Shown here: in pieces, positions 62,528 to 64,000 of the stretch
How the letters are laid out: every line of letters begins with the position of its first letter
Numbering within the stretch: position 1 is the stretch's first letter
Program-made: the position numbers and the translations under genes
From: Diorhabda sublineata
Taxonomy: Eukaryota; Arthropoda; Insecta; Coleoptera; Chrysomelidae
Length of the DNA stretch: 64,000 nucleotides
Assembly (NCBI RefSeq): GCF_026230105.1
Contig: NC_079484.1
Location: 5,223,805-5,287,804, forward strand
Reading direction: 5' to 3'
Notes under the pieces: model-generated
Told to the model about the DNA's origin: nothing
What the model saw: only the letters and a program-made list of their open reading frames with translations
Database searches by the model: none

Positions 62528-62805
62528 AACCGTAATAGTAAAAACGAGAAAACATTTAATATCTACTTGTTTATTGATTGTTGTAGGATTGTTTGCCAAT
62601 AAAAAAATATATGCTATTTGGTGGAGTTTTCAAAGACTGTGATGATCTATTTAATCATGCAGTTCTCATCACAGGCTACGATTCTCAATCCTGGACCATC
62701 AAAAACTTTTGGGGAACGGGATGGGGAGAAGAAGGATACATCAGACTTATTAGGGGTAAAAGTCAATGCGGTGTCAAAGTATTTTCCATATATCCTGAAC
62801 TGTAA
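62413..62805 (+). pseudogene. Cathepsin L-like protease, copy 5 (type A relic)
   Basis: A heavily deleted copy. The promoter-proximal leader stops at about 62412 and joins directly to intron-2 sequence of the copy 3 kind (62413-62527), which then joins to intron-3 sequence (about 62527-62618, including ggattgtttgccaat). A 5'-truncated exon 4 follows from about 62619 to the stop at 62803-62805. Exons 1, 2 and 3 are gone. The exon-4 remnant reads GGVFKDCDD (two codons lost), keeps His in NHAV, but has Phe for Ser in the NSWG box (NFWGTGWG) and ends CGVKVFSIYPEL. It is clearly dead. The exon-4 wording and 3' flank place it with copies 1 and 3. Confidence 0.88.
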
Positions 62806-62811
62806 TTGATA

Positions 62812-62817
62812 AATAAA
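62812..62817 (+). promoter_or_regulatory. Poly(A) signal, protease copy 5
   Basis: AATAAA begins 7 bp after the stop codon. Confidence 0.5.
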
Positions 62818-63073
62818 ATGCTTCGAAGTGAATTGACTAATTATATTTCCGACTTAACCTGTAACATAGCATATAAGAGTTTACAATGAATACCAGAGGT
62901 GCGTGTGATTATTTACTTCTTTTGTCAACACATGATGAACAGCAGTTTGTGTAAACTTTTAGCTGCCATGGGATTATATTTAGATATTATATTGAGAGTT
63001 ATTCACTTTTGTCAGACTGATTTCAATTGATTAATTTATCTCTATCAGTACAACAACGATTTAGTTACCATCT

Positions 63074-63190
63074 AGATAAATAATCTTGCAATCTTGAGTA
63101 TTTTTTTTGATATCCGTCAGAAATATATGAAATTAATATTTATCTTAACTAATCTTATGATGTATTTAATATTAATCAATCGTATAAAAA
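63074..63190 (+). promoter_or_regulatory. Promoter of protease copy 6: GATA site and TATA box
   Basis: AGATAA at 63074-63079 with the shared aataatcttgcaatcttgag, and TATAAAAA at 63183-63190, 75 bp before the ATG. Confidence 0.7.
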
Positions 63191-63257
63191 GTATTTATCG
63201 ATCGTATTCACATTATTATTCCCTGAGAAACAGACAAATTTCAAATAAACTTTGAAA

Positions 63258-64000
63258 ATGAAGCTTTTGGTTCTTTTGGTTGGTATTATTGTTGTCCAAG
63301 CTTCAGATTATGAACAATGGCAAGAATTCAAAGTGAGTAAACATTTTGTCATCTCATCATTTTTTTCTAATAGCTATGCAGTTTTTATGTATATAAACCA
63401 CTACTTTTCCACCAAAAGATTATAGTACGAAATAAAAGTTATATAGGGACTAATGGGAGAGTATAGTGTGAGTCAAAATAATGTTAACTCTTCATATAAA
63501 CTTTTCTTATAACTCATTCATATCAAAAAATTGGTTTTCCAACATTTTTAATCAATAAATTTGAAACATAATAAGTTTTGGGGGAAAAGTAGCAATTTTT
63601 ATGTATATAAACCACTACTTTTCCATCAAAAGATTATAGTATGGAATGAAAGTTATATAAAGACTAATTAGTTCCCCATATATAATAATCAAATCGCAAA
63701 ATTTTCTCACAAAAAGGTTTTGTCTGGAAGTTTTAATAGTCCAATCTCGCAAAACAGAGTTTGTATTTCCTCCAAAATAACTGAAGTAGATCAACATTGT
63801 TTATAAAAACTATAATTATTCGATAATTTTTAAGTTGTTACTTTTTTAAGGTGAAATTTTCAAAGTCGCACTCATTAACTGAAGATAAGCTACGTTTCGA
63901 AATTTTCCAAAATAACCTACGCAGAATCGAAAAACATAATGCCATGTACGAAAAGGGAGAAGTATCATATTTTATGAAGATAACGCAGTTTGCTGATTGG
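63258..64000 (+). CDS. Cathepsin L-like cysteine protease, copy 6 (cut by window end)
   Basis: Exon 1 (63258-63332) encodes MKLLVLLVGIIVVQA and DYEQWQEFK: a signal peptide and the start of the propeptide. Exon 2 begins at 63851 after an acceptor identical to copies 2 and 4 and is open to the window end (50 codons), covering ERFNIN and ITQFADW. The visible part is closest to copy 4 (HNAMYEKGEVSYFMKITQF). The active-site exons lie outside the window, so whether the gene is intact is unknown. Position and similarity predict a type B copy. Confidence 0.88.
63382..63670 (+). repeat. Partial tandem duplication in intron 1 of protease copy 6
   Basis: About 80 bp starting tttttatgtatataaaccac at 63383 recurs about 214 bp later (about 63597) with several differences (for example ttccaccaaaag versus ttccatcaaaag). 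Confidence 0.75.

Noticed and set aside
1..64000. tRNA and rRNA genes
   Set aside because: I looked for cloverleaf-compatible internal promoter boxes and conserved rRNA cores on both strands by eye and saw none I could defend. A covariance-model search would be needed to exclude them.

Overview
The window looks like nuclear DNA of an insect, most likely a beetle of the leaf-beetle/weevil group. It is AT-rich, with sparse GT-AG-spliced genes, a dense load of mariner/Tc1 and non-LTR relics, and a tandem array of short digestive-type cathepsin L-like cysteine proteases. The order and family are inferred from this gene content, not from a database match.

Positions 1-48.5 kb hold no convincing intact host gene. 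The region is mostly decayed transposable elements in AT-rich spacer. The relics are: mariner/Tc1 transposases at 0.15-0.79, 4.69-5.53 (both terminal inverted repeats visible), 14.1-14.8, 15.9-16.5, 17.7-18.2, about 40.4 and 47.7-48.5 kb; a retroelement integrase at 1.7-2.2 kb; a pogo-like transposase at 31.0-31.7 kb; and non-LTR reverse transcriptases at 2.5-3.1, 8.75-9.0, 11.9-12.6, 21.7-22.4, 34.7-36.4 (best preserved), 42.0-43.0 and 45.6-46.2 kb. Several long palindromic (foldback/MITE-like) elements lie at 26.6-27.5, 27.8-28.4 and 32.65-34.0 kb. A probable broken serpin C-terminal fragment is at 43.5-43.7 kb. A GC/CpG-rich island at 39.8-40.1 kb and a few exon-like stretches stay unassigned.

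Positions 48.8-64.0 kb carry a plus-strand array of cathepsin L-like genes. Three copies are intact (49004-53318, 53724-56223, 59072-61295; 314 residues each, four coding exons with identical splice phases). Two are pseudogenes (56912-58663 and 62413-62805). One is cut by the window end (63258-64000). Exon-4 sequence and flanks sort the copies into two alternating types, A (first, third, fifth) and B (second, fourth, probably sixth), so the array seems to have grown by duplicating an A-B pair. The B copies stayed intact while later A copies decayed.

Each intact copy encodes a signal peptide, an ERFNIN-type inhibitory propeptide and a papain-fold protease with a Cys132-His266-Asn282 triad. They are likely secreted, acid-activated proteases, plausibly of the midgut. 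Their promoters share a TATA box about 75 bp before the ATG and a GATA-type site about 170-185 bp before it, so they are probably co-expressed. The copies differ at residues expected to shape the S2 substrate pocket.
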